Positions 1-8,918 are shown, counted from the stretch's first letter. The stretch: DNA of 64,000 nucleotides from Pseudomonas argentinensis (GCF_001839655.2 NZ_CP056087.1:3844001-3908000), one strand, 5' to 3'. The notes: a model not told the origin generated them from the letters alone. Made by a program: numbers and translations.

Positions 1-2
1 CC

Positions 3-938
3 CGTCGCTACGACAATCCCTATATCGCCGAGCGCCGCGCCAAGCTGCTGTTTCGCATCGGCCAGCACCTGGAGCGCGGCGCCGACTTCGACCTGGCGCT
101 GCAGGTGTACGCCAGCAGTGGCTATGGCGCGGCGCGGCAGCGCTGCATCCGGGTGCTGGAACGCACCCTGCAGCACCGCGAAGCCTTCGAGCTGGCCAGC
201 CAGGCCGTGGCCGAACCGCTCAGCGATGGCGAATTGCAGCTGGCCGAACGGGCACTGGTGCGCCTGGCTCGTCATCTGGGCTTGCCAGGGCAGAAACGCA
301 GCAAGGTGCAAGCACCCGCGCGCCTGGATCTGCACCTGCCGAAAACGTCCATGCTGGCAGTCGAGCGGCTGGTGCAACAGCACCTGCATTGCAGCGATGC
401 GCCGGTGCATTACGTCGAGAACACGCTGATCTGCAGCCTGTTCGGCCTGCTCTGCTGGCCAGCGATCTTCGCCGCGATTCCGGGCGCGTTCTTTCATCCG
501 TTCCAGCATGGCCCGGCGGATCTGCTGAGCGCGGAATTCTACCCGCGCCGGCGCACGCTGTTCGCCGAATACCTGGCGCAGCTGGACGATCATCGCTACC
601 GCGACAGCATTCGCCAGACCTACCATGACAAGTTCGGCATCCAGTCGCCGTTCGTGCACTGGGGGGTGCTCAGCGAAACCCTGCTCGAACAGGCCCTTGA
701 CTGCCTGCCGGCGGCCCACCTGCAGGCCTGGTTTCGCCGCCTGTTGGGGGATGTCCAGGCGAACCGCTCGGGCATGCCGGATCTGATCCAGTTCTGGCCC
801 GAGGAAAAGCGCTACCGGATGATCGAGGTCAAAGGCCCCGGCGATCGCCTGCAGGACAACCAGCGCCGCTGGCTGGCGTTCTGCGCCGAGCACGGCATGC
901 CGGTAGACGTCTGCTACGTGCAGTGGGCCGACGCATGA
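3..938 (+). CDS. VRR-NUC (FAN1-type) nuclease, 5' end missing
   Basis: The reading frame is open back to the window edge, so this is the C-terminal part (311 residues visible) of a longer protein. The last 100 residues hold a VRR-NUC domain: a GMPDLI segment gives the metal-binding aspartate, followed by IEVKGPGDRLQ with the E-x-K catalytic pair, and an upstream HWGVLSE segment fits the family glutamate. Bacterial FAN1 proteins of Pseudomonas are structure-specific 5'-flap endonucleases implicated in interstrand-crosslink repair. The stop codon overlaps the start of the helicase gene by four bases (ATGA), so the two are translationally coupled and probably act on the same DNA structures. The family call is firm; the substrate is inferred from the family. 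Confidence 0.88.
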   Translation, partial: RRYDNPYIAERRAKLLFRIGQHLERGADFDLALQVYASSGYGAARQRCIRVLERTLQHREAFELASQAVAEPLSDGELQLAERALVRLARHLGLPGQKRSKVQAPARLDLHLPKTSMLAVERLVQQHLHCSDAPVHYVENTLICSLFGLLCWPAIFAAIPGAFFHPFQHGPADLLSAEFYPRRRTLFAEYLAQLDDHRYRDSIRQTYHDKFGIQSPFVHWGVLSETLLEQALDCLPAAHLQAWFRRLLGDVQANRSGMPDLIQFWPEEKRYRMIEVKGPGDRLQDNQRRWLAFCAEHGMPVDVCYVQWADA

Positions 939-3313
939 GTTACCGCGTGGCGGTGCGCGCCCTGTGCGAGTTCACTGCCAAGTGTGGCGATCTCGACCTG
1001 CGCTTCACACCCTCGCCCACCGCCCAGGAGGGCATGGCCGGGCATGCCACGGTGGTCGCCCGGCGCGGCGACGGTTATGAATCCGAGGTACCGCTGGCCG
1101 GGGAATTCGCCTCGCTGCAGGTACGCGGCCGGGCCGACGGCTTCGACCCGCAGCGCAACCTGCTCGAGGAAATCAAGACCCACCGCGGCGACATCAACCG
1201 CATACCGGAAAACCACCGCCAGCTGCACTGGGCCCAGGCGCGGGTGTACGGCTGGCTGCTCTGCCAGAGCCGCGGCCTGGCGCAGATCGACCTCGCCGTG
1301 GTGTACTTCAACGTGCTCACCCAGAAGGAAAGCCTGTTTCGCGAAAGCCGCACGGCCGCCGAGCTGCAGGGTTTCTTCGAGACACTATGCCAGCGCTTCA
1401 TCGCCTGGGCCGAACAAGAACAGGCGCATCGCCTCAGCCGTGATGCCGCGCTGGCCGAGCTGCGCTTTCCCCACGCCGGCTTTCGCCTTGGCCAGCGGCA
1501 ACTGGCCGAGGCCGTTTACCGTGCGGCGCGCGATGGCCATTGCCTGATGGCCCAGGCCACCACCGGCATCGGCAAGACCCTGGGCACGCTGTTTCCGCAG
1601 CTCAAGGCGTTCCCGGAGAACAACCTGGATCGGCTGTTCTTCCTGACCGCCAAGACCCCGGGCCGCCAGCTGGCGCTACATGCCCTGCAGATTCTGCGCG
1701 GTGAGACCCTGCCCCTGCGGGTGCTCGAACACGTGGCGCGGGACAAGGCCTGCGAGCACCCGGACAAGGCCTGCCATGGCGAGTCCTGCCCGCTGGCCCG
1801 CGGTTTCTACGATCGCCTGCCGGCCGCGCGCCAGGCGGCGGTCGAGCGCGTCTGGCTGGATCAGTCCGCGGTGCGCGAGATCGCCCTGCAGCACGAAGTC
1901 TGCCCCTACTACCTGAGCCAGGAACTGACCCGCTGGGCCGACGTGGTGGTGTGCGATTACAACTATTACTTCGACCTCGGCGCCCTGCTCTACAGCCTGA
2001 CCCTGATCAACGAATGGCGGGTAACGCTGCTGGTCGACGAGGCCCACAACCTGATCGAACGCGCCCGGCGCATGTACAGCGCCGAACTCGACCAGGCGCG
2101 TTTCGAGGCCATGCGCGGCAACGCGCCCAAGGGCCTGAATGCGGTGCTGTCGCGCATCAGCCGGCACTGGAAGCAGCTGCACAAGGAGCAGAGCAAGGAC
2201 TACCAGACCTACCCGCAGCCGCCAGATCTGCTGCTCCTGTCCCTGCAGAAAGCGGTCAGTGCCCTAACCGATCACCTGACCGACCAGCCCACCGGCAACG
2301 ATGGCGAGTTGCTGCAGTTCTACCTCGACGCCATGGCCTTCTGCCGCCTGGCTGAGGCCTTCGGCCCCCACTCGCTGTTCGATATCAGCCGCCAGGCGGA
2401 TGGCCGTGGCCGTAGCCACTCGGTGCTGTGCCTGCGCAACGTGGTGCCGGCGCCCTTTCTGGCGCCGCGCTTCGAGGACAGTCACAGCACCACGCTGTTT
2501 TCCGCCACCCTGAGCCCGGCCCGCTATTACGCCGACCTGCTCGGTTTGCCCGAGGCAACGCCCTGGGTGGATGTCGAATCGCCCTTTCAGGCGCAGCAAC
2601 TGCAAGTTCAGGCGGTCAGCAACCTGTCGACCCGCTACCAGCACCGCGAGCGCTCGCTGGCGCCCATCGTCGCGCTGATGGCCAGGCAGTTCGCCGAGCG
2701 CCCGGGCAACTACCTGGCGTTCTTCAGCAGTTACGCCTACCTGCAGCAGGTACTGGAGCTGTTCGACCGCGAGCATCCGCAGCTCACCCGCTGGGTGCAG
2801 GCCCGGCAGATGGACGAGGCCGAGCGTCAGCAATTTCTCGAGCGCTTCAGACCCGGCGGCCAGGGAATCGGCTTCGCGGTACTCGGCGGGGTGTTCGGCG
2901 AAGGCATCGACCTGCCGGGGGACCGGCTGATCGGCGCGTTCATCGCCACCCTGGGGCTGCCGCAGATCAACCCGATCAACGAGCAGATCAAGCTGCGCAT
3001 GGCCGAGATGTTCGGCAGCGGCTACGACTACACCTATCTGTATCCCGGCCTGCAAAAGGTCGTGCAGGCCGCCGGGCGGGTGATCCGCACGCCGCAGGAC
3101 AACGGTGTGGTGCACCTGATGGACGACCGCTTCACCCTGCCCGAAGTACGTGCCCTGCTGCCTGGCTGGTGGCAGGTGCAGCGCAGTCGCGTGCCGCAAA
3201 CGCCAGTGCTGCCGCCCATGGCTCGGCGGCCGGCACAACCTGTACAGCAGCCGACCTCGAGCGAACACCTGCCCGCCCTTGCCCAACGTGGTCTTTTCGA
3301 GCCACCTGGCTGA
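935..3313 (+). CDS. DinG/XPD-family Fe-S DNA helicase with N-terminal PD-(D/E)XK-like nuclease domain
   Basis: A protein of 792 residues starting at the ATG that overlaps the nuclease stop; an upstream in-frame start at 923 would lie further inside the nuclease gene and is less likely. Walker A (TTGIGKT) lies near residue 210 and a DEAH box near 368. Four cysteines at about 272, 279, 285 and 323 sit between them, as expected for the [4Fe-4S] domain of XPD/DinG helicases that translocate 5'-3'. Helicase motif VI is visible as QAAGRVIRTPQD near the C-terminus. The first 110 residues contain a GRADGF segment followed by EEIKTHRG, the D...ExK pattern of Cas4/RecB-like nucleases. Coupling to the FAN1-type gene suggests a crosslink or flap repair pair. 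The nuclease activity is inference from motifs. Confidence 0.87.
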   Translation: MSYRVAVRALCEFTAKCGDLDLRFTPSPTAQEGMAGHATVVARRGDGYESEVPLAGEFASLQVRGRADGFDPQRNLLEEIKTHRGDINRIPENHRQLHWAQARVYGWLLCQSRGLAQIDLAVVYFNVLTQKESLFRESRTAAELQGFFETLCQRFIAWAEQEQAHRLSRDAALAELRFPHAGFRLGQRQLAEAVYRAARDGHCLMAQATTGIGKTLGTLFPQLKAFPENNLDRLFFLTAKTPGRQLALHALQILRGETLPLRVLEHVARDKACEHPDKACHGESCPLARGFYDRLPAARQAAVERVWLDQSAVREIALQHEVCPYYLSQELTRWADVVVCDYNYYFDLGALLYSLTLINEWRVTLLVDEAHNLIERARRMYSAELDQARFEAMRGNAPKGLNAVLSRISRHWKQLHKEQSKDYQTYPQPPDLLLLSLQKAVSALTDHLTDQPTGNDGELLQFYLDAMAFCRLAEAFGPHSLFDISRQADGRGRSHSVLCLRNVVPAPFLAPRFEDSHSTTLFSATLSPARYYADLLGLPEATPWVDVESPFQAQQLQVQAVSNLSTRYQHRERSLAPIVALMARQFAERPGNYLAFFSSYAYLQQVLELFDREHPQLTRWVQARQMDEAERQQFLERFRPGGQGIGFAVLGGVFGEGIDLPGDRLIGAFIATLGLPQINPINEQIKLRMAEMFGSGYDYTYLYPGLQKVVQAAGRVIRTPQDNGVVHLMDDRFTLPEVRALLPGWWQVQRSRVPQTPVLPPMARRPAQPVQQPTSSEHLPALAQRGLFEPPG

Positions 3314-3466
3314 AAACCAATCGGCAGCGGCTTGCCGCCAGTGGCATACGGCTGCCTGCCGGGCGTCGTCGCGAAAAAAATACCTAATCATATCAGTCAG
3401 TTATCACCAAACAACAGGGTGGCGCGGGCCTTGCACAGTCAGAAGCTCACGACAAGGAGGCCCGCC

Positions 3467-3997
3467 ATGAGCATCATCGGTTCGCTCAATCCCTACGCAA
3501 TGTCCACGGCCCTGCAGCGCACCCGCGCCGAGGAGCTGGATTACAGGAAAAGCAGCGATGCCGCGCTGCTCGTCGAGCCCGGCAAGCCCCGGGAGAACGA
3601 GCGGATCGCCCCAGCGTTCGAAAGCGACGAGGCGAACGTCCACCAGCAGGCCTATGACGAAGCCTTCGCGCGAATGCTCGTCACCCTCAACAGCACGACC
3701 CATCAGGTGAGCGAAGACGGCCTGCAGGACACCGGCACTCTGTCCGCCAGCGACAAGCAGGAGGCCCCGACCAAGCCGAGCGCCAGGGATGAGTTCATGG
3801 CCTATATGGCCATGACACCTGCGGAGAAGATGCGCGACAAGATCCTCAAGGAAGTCGGCATCACCGAGGAAGGCCTGGAGAACATGCTGCCTGAACAGCG
3901 CGCCGCCGCCGAGCGGGAAATTGCCGAGAAGATGAAGATTCTTCAGGAGTTGCAGGCCACCCAGGATGAACCTGGCAGCCTGCACGAGCATGCCTGA
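3467..3997 (+). CDS. Conserved hypothetical protein (176 aa)
   Basis: Starts at the ATG preceded by a perfect AAGGAGG ribosome binding site at 3454-3460; longer in-frame starts lack one. The protein is soluble, charged and has no signal peptide or membrane segment. The C-terminal third (about 115-170) is a predicted helical, glutamate/lysine-rich stretch containing MTPAEKMRDKILKEVG and a PEQRAAAEREIAEKM segment. My impression is that such a tail recurs in other uncharacterised Pseudomonas proteins, but I could not search for it. The first 110 residues look disordered and I recognise no domain. It stands alone between the helicase gene and the convergent carboxypeptidase gene, whose stop begins on the very next base. 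Function unknown. Confidence 0.75.
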   Translation: MSIIGSLNPYAMSTALQRTRAEELDYRKSSDAALLVEPGKPRENERIAPAFESDEANVHQQAYDEAFARMLVTLNSTTHQVSEDGLQDTGTLSASDKQEAPTKPSARDEFMAYMAMTPAEKMRDKILKEVGITEEGLENMLPEQRAAAEREIAEKMKILQELQATQDEPGSLHEHA

Positions 3998-5128
3998 TCA
4001 GCGCAGGCGGTCGACCATCTGGCCGATCACGCCAAGCATGTCAGCGGCCAGCTTCATTGATCGCTCACCATTCCAGCCGGTCCTTGGGTTCGGCATATCG
4101 TCATGGTCCTTGAAGGGCATTTCCAGGGTGAACGACAGGCAGTCGAATTCCTGCCCCACCGAATTGCAGGCCAGCGCCAGATTGGCTTTGCCAGGGGCGC
4201 TGCGCGGGTAACCGAAGCGGGTCTGAAACTCGGCGCCGCTGTCCACCAGGCGCTGGCGAAACTCGCTTTCCAGCGCCTCAAGGCGCGGCGTGAAGCCAGG
4301 GTTGCCCTCGCATCCGGCGGTGAACACGTGGGGAATTTCCTCGTCGCCGTGGATATCCAGAAACAGGTCCACGCCGATCTCGCGCATCGCCTGCTGGACG
4401 AACAGCACCTCCGGGCTGCGCTCGGCGCTTGCCGATTGCCAGGCGCGGTTGAGGTCCTGCCCCGCCGCGTTGGTACGCAGGTGGCCACGGAAGGCGCCAT
4501 CGGGGTTCATGTTCGGGACCAGATACAGATCGGCCTGCTGCAGCAGTGCATCCAGCTCGCTGTCACCAGCGTCGCCCAGGCGCCTGACGATGCCTTCCAT
4601 AAACCATTCGGCCATGTGCTCGCCAGGATGCTGCTGGGCGATGATCCATACCTTGCGGATCGCGCTCCCATGGCGGTGCACGCGCAGCAACTCGATATCG
4701 CGGCCCTCGAGGCTGCGCCCGCTGGCCTGCAACTCGACACCTGGCAATGCCAGCGCCTGTTTGATCAGCGCGGCGTGGCGCTCACGGCTGTAGGGCTCGA
4801 AGTAGGCGAACCAGATCTGCTCGCGCTCGGGCTCCAGGCCAAAGCTCAGCGCGCCATTCTCGAAGCGGCTGGGCACGCGGAACCAGGTCTGCTGATCGTA
4901 GGAGGCGGCCGCGTTGTAACCCGTCCAGGCGTGGCTGTAGGCGGACTGACCGGCGTTGGTGATGCTGAAGTCGTGGCGCGCGCCGGGCGTCAGACCATCG
5001 ACATGGAAATGAAACCACTGGAAGTGATCGCTGTTGAGATCCTTGCGCATGGCCAGCAGCACCTTGTGCGGGTCGCTGGCGTCCTGCACGAGGATGTTGC
5101 CGCTGTCGAAATCCGAGCTGATCTTCAT
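3998..5128 (-). CDS. M14-family zinc carboxypeptidase (cytosolic carboxypeptidase type)
   Basis: A 376-residue protein with the two-part architecture of bacterial relatives of Nna1/AGBL cytosolic carboxypeptidases: an N-terminal beta-rich domain (about 1-120) followed by an M14 peptidase domain. Zinc ligands are visible as QHPGEH near residue 165 (H-x-x-E) and the later histidine in LDIHGDEE; the catalytic glutamate lies in FTLEMPFKD near the C-terminus. The substrate-binding NPDGAFRGHLRTN and DLNRAW segments are also present. There is no signal peptide, so it should act in the cytoplasm, trimming C-terminal residues from peptides or proteins. It is monocistronic and convergent with the small protein gene at 3467. 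Substrate unknown in bacteria. Confidence 0.9.
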   Translation of the reverse strand: MKISSDFDSGNILVQDASDPHKVLLAMRKDLNSDHFQWFHFHVDGLTPGARHDFSITNAGQSAYSHAWTGYNAAASYDQQTWFRVPSRFENGALSFGLEPEREQIWFAYFEPYSRERHAALIKQALALPGVELQASGRSLEGRDIELLRVHRHGSAIRKVWIIAQQHPGEHMAEWFMEGIVRRLGDAGDSELDALLQQADLYLVPNMNPDGAFRGHLRTNAAGQDLNRAWQSASAERSPEVLFVQQAMREIGVDLFLDIHGDEEIPHVFTAGCEGNPGFTPRLEALESEFRQRLVDSGAEFQTRFGYPRSAPGKANLALACNSVGQEFDCLSFTLEMPFKDHDDMPNPRTGWNGERSMKLAADMLGVIGQMVDRLR

Positions 5129-5266
5129 GGCTTGTTCTCGTTGCTGTGTTCACGGTGGCCGCAGCATCGCAGTTTCCGGCCGCCGAGGAAATGCGCAGGA
5201 ACGATTGCAGCTCGCAGTGCCGCAGCTCACACTGACGCCTCACTTTTGCTGATAGCCGGAGCCGCC

Positions 5267-5662
5267 GTGTCCCTAGTCGATGATCAACAACGCCAGCGCG
5301 TACTGGACGCCGCCGAGTCACTGGACTGCACGGTGTACCGCCCCGATGAAGACGATCTGGATGCCGAAGAACAGGACATGGGCGATGCCAAGGTGCTGTT
5401 CACCGGCCTGTTCGAGGCCCCGCAAGACTGGGACGCCGCCGAGTGCGATGACTATTTCGACGGCATCGACCCGGCACTGTTCTTCACGGCGCTGATCGCC
5501 TGCGAAGCCAAACCCGGCTCCAAGGCCTTCTTCACCCCCCAGGCCGGCGACCTGCTGGCCGCCATGAATGCCGGTAAGGTGGAGATGTACTTCGTCTGCG
5601 AGCGCCTGGATGACGAACACGGCAGCAGCTTCGTGCTGATTCGTGACGAAAACACCGACTGA
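5267..5662 (+). CDS. Small acidic hypothetical protein (131 aa)
   Basis: Begins at a GTG at 5267, placed just after the divergent carboxypeptidase promoter region; the frame is open much further upstream but that part is antisense to the carboxypeptidase. The product is rich in aspartate and glutamate, with an N-terminal DDEDDLDAEEQD-like patch, aromatic residues in a DDYFDGIDPALFFTALIA segment, and a C-terminal beta-rich part. No signal peptide, membrane segment or known catalytic motif is visible. I do not recognise the family. Its length and codon use are typical for the genome, so it is probably a real gene. Confidence 0.65.
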   Translation: MSLVDDQQRQRVLDAAESLDCTVYRPDEDDLDAEEQDMGDAKVLFTGLFEAPQDWDAAECDDYFDGIDPALFFTALIACEAKPGSKAFFTPQAGDLLAAMNAGKVEMYFVCERLDDEHGSSFVLIRDENTD

Positions 5663-5792
5663 GCCGCGCGTATGGCAGGAAAAGGTTCTTCGTAGAATCT
5701 CGGGGGCGTCAGTCTCGGCACCGGACTGGCAAATCAGTGTGTCGTCTCCTTAGGTGTTGGGACGCCGCAGCGGTGTGTGCAGAAATTCCTTG

Positions 5793-6033
5793 TTTCGCCC
5801 CCTCGGGCGACTCACTTTTCTTTGAAGTGCGCAAAGAAAAGTAAGCAAAAGAAAGCGCACCCCATCATCCGGCCCCGGCGTAGCCGGGGTTCGTTCGCTC
5901 CATCGTCGCTCCGAGGGTCGGCTTACAAGGGCCATCCCTGGCCCTTTAAGCCTCTCGCGGCATCCATGCCGCTCGCCCCTCTACGCAACGATTCCACTCA
6001 CCCTCCTCAAGGGGACATTCGCGCGCCTGCACG
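5793..6033 (+). repeat. Intergenic repeat, copy A
   Basis: About 240 bases that match, in inverted orientation, the sequence at 6131-6354. Shared blocks include a CATCATCCGGCCCCGG segment (with the CCCCGGCGTAGCCGGGG hairpin after it), an AAGGGCCATCC segment and CTCTCGCGGCATCCATGCCG, in the same order. Short open frames inside it (97 and 61 codons) look like by-products of a GC-rich repeat, not genes. No gene is seen between 5663 and 6509. Confidence 0.75.
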
Positions 6034-6130
6034 AACGGGCATGCTTTTTGGGATGCGGGATAGCATCTAGGTCAGCCCAGGGCTGACCCCATGTTCAAGC
6101 ACCCAAAGCTCCGTGAATTGCCTCCGGTTT

Positions 6131-6354
6131 AGGGGGGCGTGCAGAGCCCGTCCAGGAGGGCGAATGGAATCGTCGTGGAAGAGGTTGAGCGGCATGGATG
6201 CCGCGAGAGCCGCGATGGGCCATGGATGGCCCTTCGCGGCGGGCCTCTGGAACGGCGATGGAATGAGCGAACCCCGGCGTAGCCGGGGCCGGATGATCGG
6301 GCGGAGGGTTTTGGTTACTTTTGCCCGCAAAAGTGACTCGCCCGGAGGGCGAAA
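6131..6354 (-). repeat. Intergenic repeat, copy B (inverted relative to copy A)
   Basis: Read on the minus strand, this stretch repeats the block order of copy A: TTTCGCCC/CGGGCGA start, CATCATCCGGCCCC-type segment (here GATCATCCGGCCCC), AAGGGCCATCC, then CTCTCGCGGCATCCATGCCG and CGATTCCATTC. The two copies face each other across about 100 bases, so the pair forms a large imperfect palindrome downstream of ahpF. It lies outside any convincing gene. Confidence 0.72.
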
Positions 6355-6462
6355 CCGGAGATGTCAGTAAGACGTAGATAAGCAGCTTGAGCGCGGAAAA
6401 CACCCGCGCACTCACACAAACTTGCCAGCCCGGTATCAAGACTGCTTTCCCTAGATTCCGCG

Positions 6463-6493
6463 AAAAAAAAACGGGCCCCGAAGGGCCCGTTTT
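6463..6493 (-). terminator. Rho-independent terminator of ahpF
   Basis: A perfect stem (AACGGGCC / GGCCCGTT with extra A-T pairs) lies 17 bases past the ahpF stop. On the minus strand it is followed by an uninterrupted run of T, the classical terminator layout. Confidence 0.9.
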
Positions 6494-6509
6494 CATGTGC
6501 AGCAGTGGA

Positions 6510-8063
6510 TCAGCTACGGATCAGGTGATCGAACGCGCTCAGCGAAGCCTTGGCGCCCTCGCCCACGGCGATGACGATCTGCTTGTACGGCACGGTAGTC
6601 ACGTCGCCGGCGGCGAAGATGCCGGGCAGCGAGGTTTCACCACGGGCGTCGACGATGATCTCGCCGCGGTCCGACAGCTCCACCGAGCCCTTGAGCCACT
6701 CGGAGTTGGGCAGCAGGCCGATCTGCACGAAGATGCCTTCCAGCTCTACGGGGATGAACGCATCGGAGTTGCGATCCTTGTAGACCAGGCCGGTGACCTT
6801 TTGGCCGTCGCCTTTCACTTCACTGGTCAGGGCGCTGGTGATCACCTTGACGTTGGGCAGGCTGTAGAGCTTCTTCTGCAGCACGGCGTCGGCGCGCAGC
6901 TTGCTGTCGTACTCGAGCAGAGTCACTTCGGCGACGATACCGGCCAGGTCGATGGCCGCTTCCACGCCGGAGTTGCCACCGCCGACCACCGCCACGCGCT
7001 TGCCCTTGAACAGCGGGCCGTCGCAGTGCGGGCAATAGGCCACGCCCTTGTTGCGGTATTCCTTCTCGCCCGGCACGTTCATCTCTCTCCAGCGTGCGCC
7101 GGTGGACAGAATCACGGTCTTGGCTTTCAGGCTCGCGCCGCTCTCGAACTTCACTTCGTGCAGGCCACCTTCGCTGGAGGCCGGGATCAGCGCGCTGGCG
7201 CGCTGCAGGTTCATGACGTCGACTTCGTACTGTTTGACGTGCTCTTCCAGGGCGCGGGCCAGTTTCGGGCCTTCGGTTTCCTGCACCGAGATGAAGTTCT
7301 CGATGGCCATGGTGTCGAGCACCTGGCCGCCGAAACGCTCGGCGGCAACGCCGGTGCGGATGCCTTTACGGGCGGCGTAGATGGCCGCTGCAGCACCGGC
7401 CGGGCCGCCACCGATGACCAGCACGTCGAAGGCTTGCTTGGCGTTGAGCTTCTCGGCATCGCGGGCCGAAGCGCCGGTGTCGATCTTGGCGAGGATCTGC
7501 TCGGCGTCCATACGGCCCTGGCCGAACAGTTCGCCGTTCAGGTAGATGCTCGGTACCGACATGATCTGGCGGGACTCGACTTCATCCTGGAACAGCGCGC
7601 CGTCGATGGCCACGTGGCGGATATTCGGGTTGAGCACGGCCATCAGGTTCAGCGCCTGGACCACGTCCGGGCAGTTCTGGCAGGACAGCGAGAAGTAGGT
7701 CTCGAAGTTGAATTCGCCTTCCAGGTTCTGGATCTGCTCGATCACTTCGGCGGCGAGCTTCGACGGGTGGCCACCGACTTGCAGTAGGGCCAGCACCAGC
7801 GACGTGAATTCGTGGCCCATCGGCAGACCGGCGAAACGCAGGCTGATGTTGCCATTCGGGCGATTCAGGGCGAACGACGGCACGCGGGCGTCGGTGCCGT
7901 CGGTCTTCAGGGTGATCTTGTCGGTCAGGCTGACGATATCGTCGAGCAGGCCTTTGAGCTCCTGAGATTTGTCGCTGTCATCGAGGGACGCGACGATCTC
8001 GAACGGCTGGCTGACCTTCTCCAGGTACGCCTTCAACTGGGATTTAAGGGTTGCGTCCAACAT
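6510..8063 (-). CDS. ahpF: Alkyl hydroperoxide reductase subunit F
   Basis: A 517-residue flavoprotein disulfide reductase, the normal AhpF length. The N-terminal double-thioredoxin domain carries a CQNC redox centre near residue 130. It is followed by an FAD-binding [10 protein letters not shown] segment near 217, a CPHC redox centre near 342-345 and an NADH-binding [10 protein letters not shown] segment near 358. It transfers electrons from NADH through both disulfides to AhpC, keeping the cytoplasmic peroxidase active. It lies downstream of ahpC on the same strand with a 185-base gap that contains hairpins, so it may be made at a lower level than AhpC. A strong terminator follows. Confidence 0.98.
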   Translation of the reverse strand: MLDATLKSQLKAYLEKVSQPFEIVASLDDSDKSQELKGLLDDIVSLTDKITLKTDGTDARVPSFALNRPNGNISLRFAGLPMGHEFTSLVLALLQVGGHPSKLAAEVIEQIQNLEGEFNFETYFSLSCQNCPDVVQALNLMAVLNPNIRHVAIDGALFQDEVESRQIMSVPSIYLNGELFGQGRMDAEQILAKIDTGASARDAEKLNAKQAFDVLVIGGGPAGAAAAIYAARKGIRTGVAAERFGGQVLDTMAIENFISVQETEGPKLARALEEHVKQYEVDVMNLQRASALIPASSEGGLHEVKFESGASLKAKTVILSTGARWREMNVPGEKEYRNKGVAYCPHCDGPLFKGKRVAVVGGGNSGVEAAIDLAGIVAEVTLLEYDSKLRADAVLQKKLYSLPNVKVITSALTSEVKGDGQKVTGLVYKDRNSDAFIPVELEGIFVQIGLLPNSEWLKGSVELSDRGEIIVDARGETSLPGIFAAGDVTTVPYKQIVIAVGEGAKASLSAFDHLIRS

Positions 8064-8097
8064 ATACGAGTCCTCAATGACGAAATTCGGGCAATAA

Positions 8098-8126
8098 AAC
8101 GCCCGGACGGGTTACGCCCGGGCGTT
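8098..8126 (-). terminator. Hairpin in the ahpC-ahpF gap, terminator-like
   Basis: A perfect 9-bp stem (AACGCCCGG / CCGGGCGTT) with an 11-base loop; on the minus strand it is followed by TTTTATT. It lies about 35 bases before the ahpF start and could act as an attenuator or partial terminator between the genes. Confidence 0.6.
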
Positions 8127-8160
8127 CGGGCACCTTTAAAGCCTGTTGGCTTGTAGGTGG

Positions 8161-8249
8161 AAAATGGGATGTAGCGCGTCGCGAGCGACGGCAGTGCGAG
8201 CCTGATTTCAACGAAGCAATGCCTAGCGCAGTAGCGCTACGCCCATTTT
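8161..8249. repeat. Long inverted repeat abutting the ahpC stop
   Basis: Arms AAAATGGG..GTAGCGC (8161-8177) and GCGCTAC.CCCATTTT (8234-8249) pair almost fully across about 56 bases. The right arm touches the ahpC stop codon. It looks like a small intergenic repeat or an mRNA-stabilising structure for ahpC. Confidence 0.6.
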
Positions 8250-8812
8250 TAGATCTTGCCGACCAGGTCCAGGGAAGGAGCCAGGGTCTGAGCGCCTTCT
8301 TTCCACTTGGCTGGGCACACTTCGCCCGGGTGGGCAGCGGTGTACTGAGCGGCCTGCAGCTTGCGCAGGGTCTCGGCCACGTCACGAGCGATCTCGTTGG
8401 AGTGGATTTCGACGGTCTTGATCTGGCCTTCCGGGTTGATCACGAAGGTGCCGCGCAGTGCCAGGCCTTCTTCAGCGATGTGCACGCCGAATGCATTGGT
8501 CAGCTGGTGAGTCGGGTCGCCGATCAACGGGAAACGAGCCTTGCCAACGGCTGGCGAAGTTTCGTGCCATACCTTGTGGGAGAAGTGGGTGTCGGTGGTA
8601 ACGATGTACACTTCAGCACCGGCCTTCTGGAAGGCTTCGTAGTTGTTGGCGGCGTCTTCGATCTCGGTCGGGCAGTTGAAAGTGAAGGCTGCCGGCATGA
8701 AGATCAGTACCGACCACTTGCCTTTCAGGCTTTGTTCGGTGACTTCGATGAATTTGCCATTGTGGAAGGCATTGACCTTGAACGGCTGAACTTGAGTGTT
8801 AATCAAAGACAT
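8249..8812 (-). CDS. ahpC: Alkyl hydroperoxide reductase subunit C (2-Cys peroxiredoxin)
   Basis: A 187-residue protein of standard AhpC length. The peroxidatic cysteine lies in FTFNCPTEIED near residue 47 and the resolving cysteine in PGEVCPAKW near 166. It reduces hydrogen peroxide, organic peroxides and peroxynitrite in the cytoplasm and is recycled by AhpF encoded downstream. The start is supported by an AAGGAG ribosome binding site a few bases upstream. The gene faces away from a possible OxyR-binding sequence at 8882-8918, consistent with the usual peroxide-inducible control of this operon. Confidence 0.98.
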   Translation of the reverse strand: MSLINTQVQPFKVNAFHNGKFIEVTEQSLKGKWSVLIFMPAAFTFNCPTEIEDAANNYEAFQKAGAEVYIVTTDTHFSHKVWHETSPAVGKARFPLIGDPTHQLTNAFGVHIAEEGLALRGTFVINPEGQIKTVEIHSNEIARDVAETLRKLQAAQYTAAHPGEVCPAKWKEGAQTLAPSLDLVGKI

Positions 8813-8881
8813 CTGTGAACTCCTTTGAGGGTTGAAAAATTTACAGGAGGGATAGTAGCCCCATATGGACCAAAGAGCCCA

Positions 8882-8918
8882 TTGATTGAAAGCATCAAAC
8901 CAATAAGCCGAGTCAATC
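8882..8918 (-). promoter_or_regulatory. Candidate OxyR binding site upstream of ahpC
   Basis: Two 15-base half-sites (8882-8896 and 8904-8918) separated by 7 bases fit the OxyR layout ATAG-n-T-nnn-A-n-CTAT at about 13 of 20 conserved positions. The site is about 70 bases upstream of the ahpC start. The match is only moderate. Confidence 0.4.

Noticed and set aside
5777..6070. Open frames inside the facing repeats that look like small basic proteins
   Set aside because: Both repeat copies give similar arginine/proline-rich translations in opposite orientation, no ribosome binding site is present and the sequence similarity is explained by the repeat.
6387..7787. A long plus-strand frame covering ahpF in antisense
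   Set aside because: ahpF is unambiguous, and this frame begins in the terminator region without a ribosome binding site.
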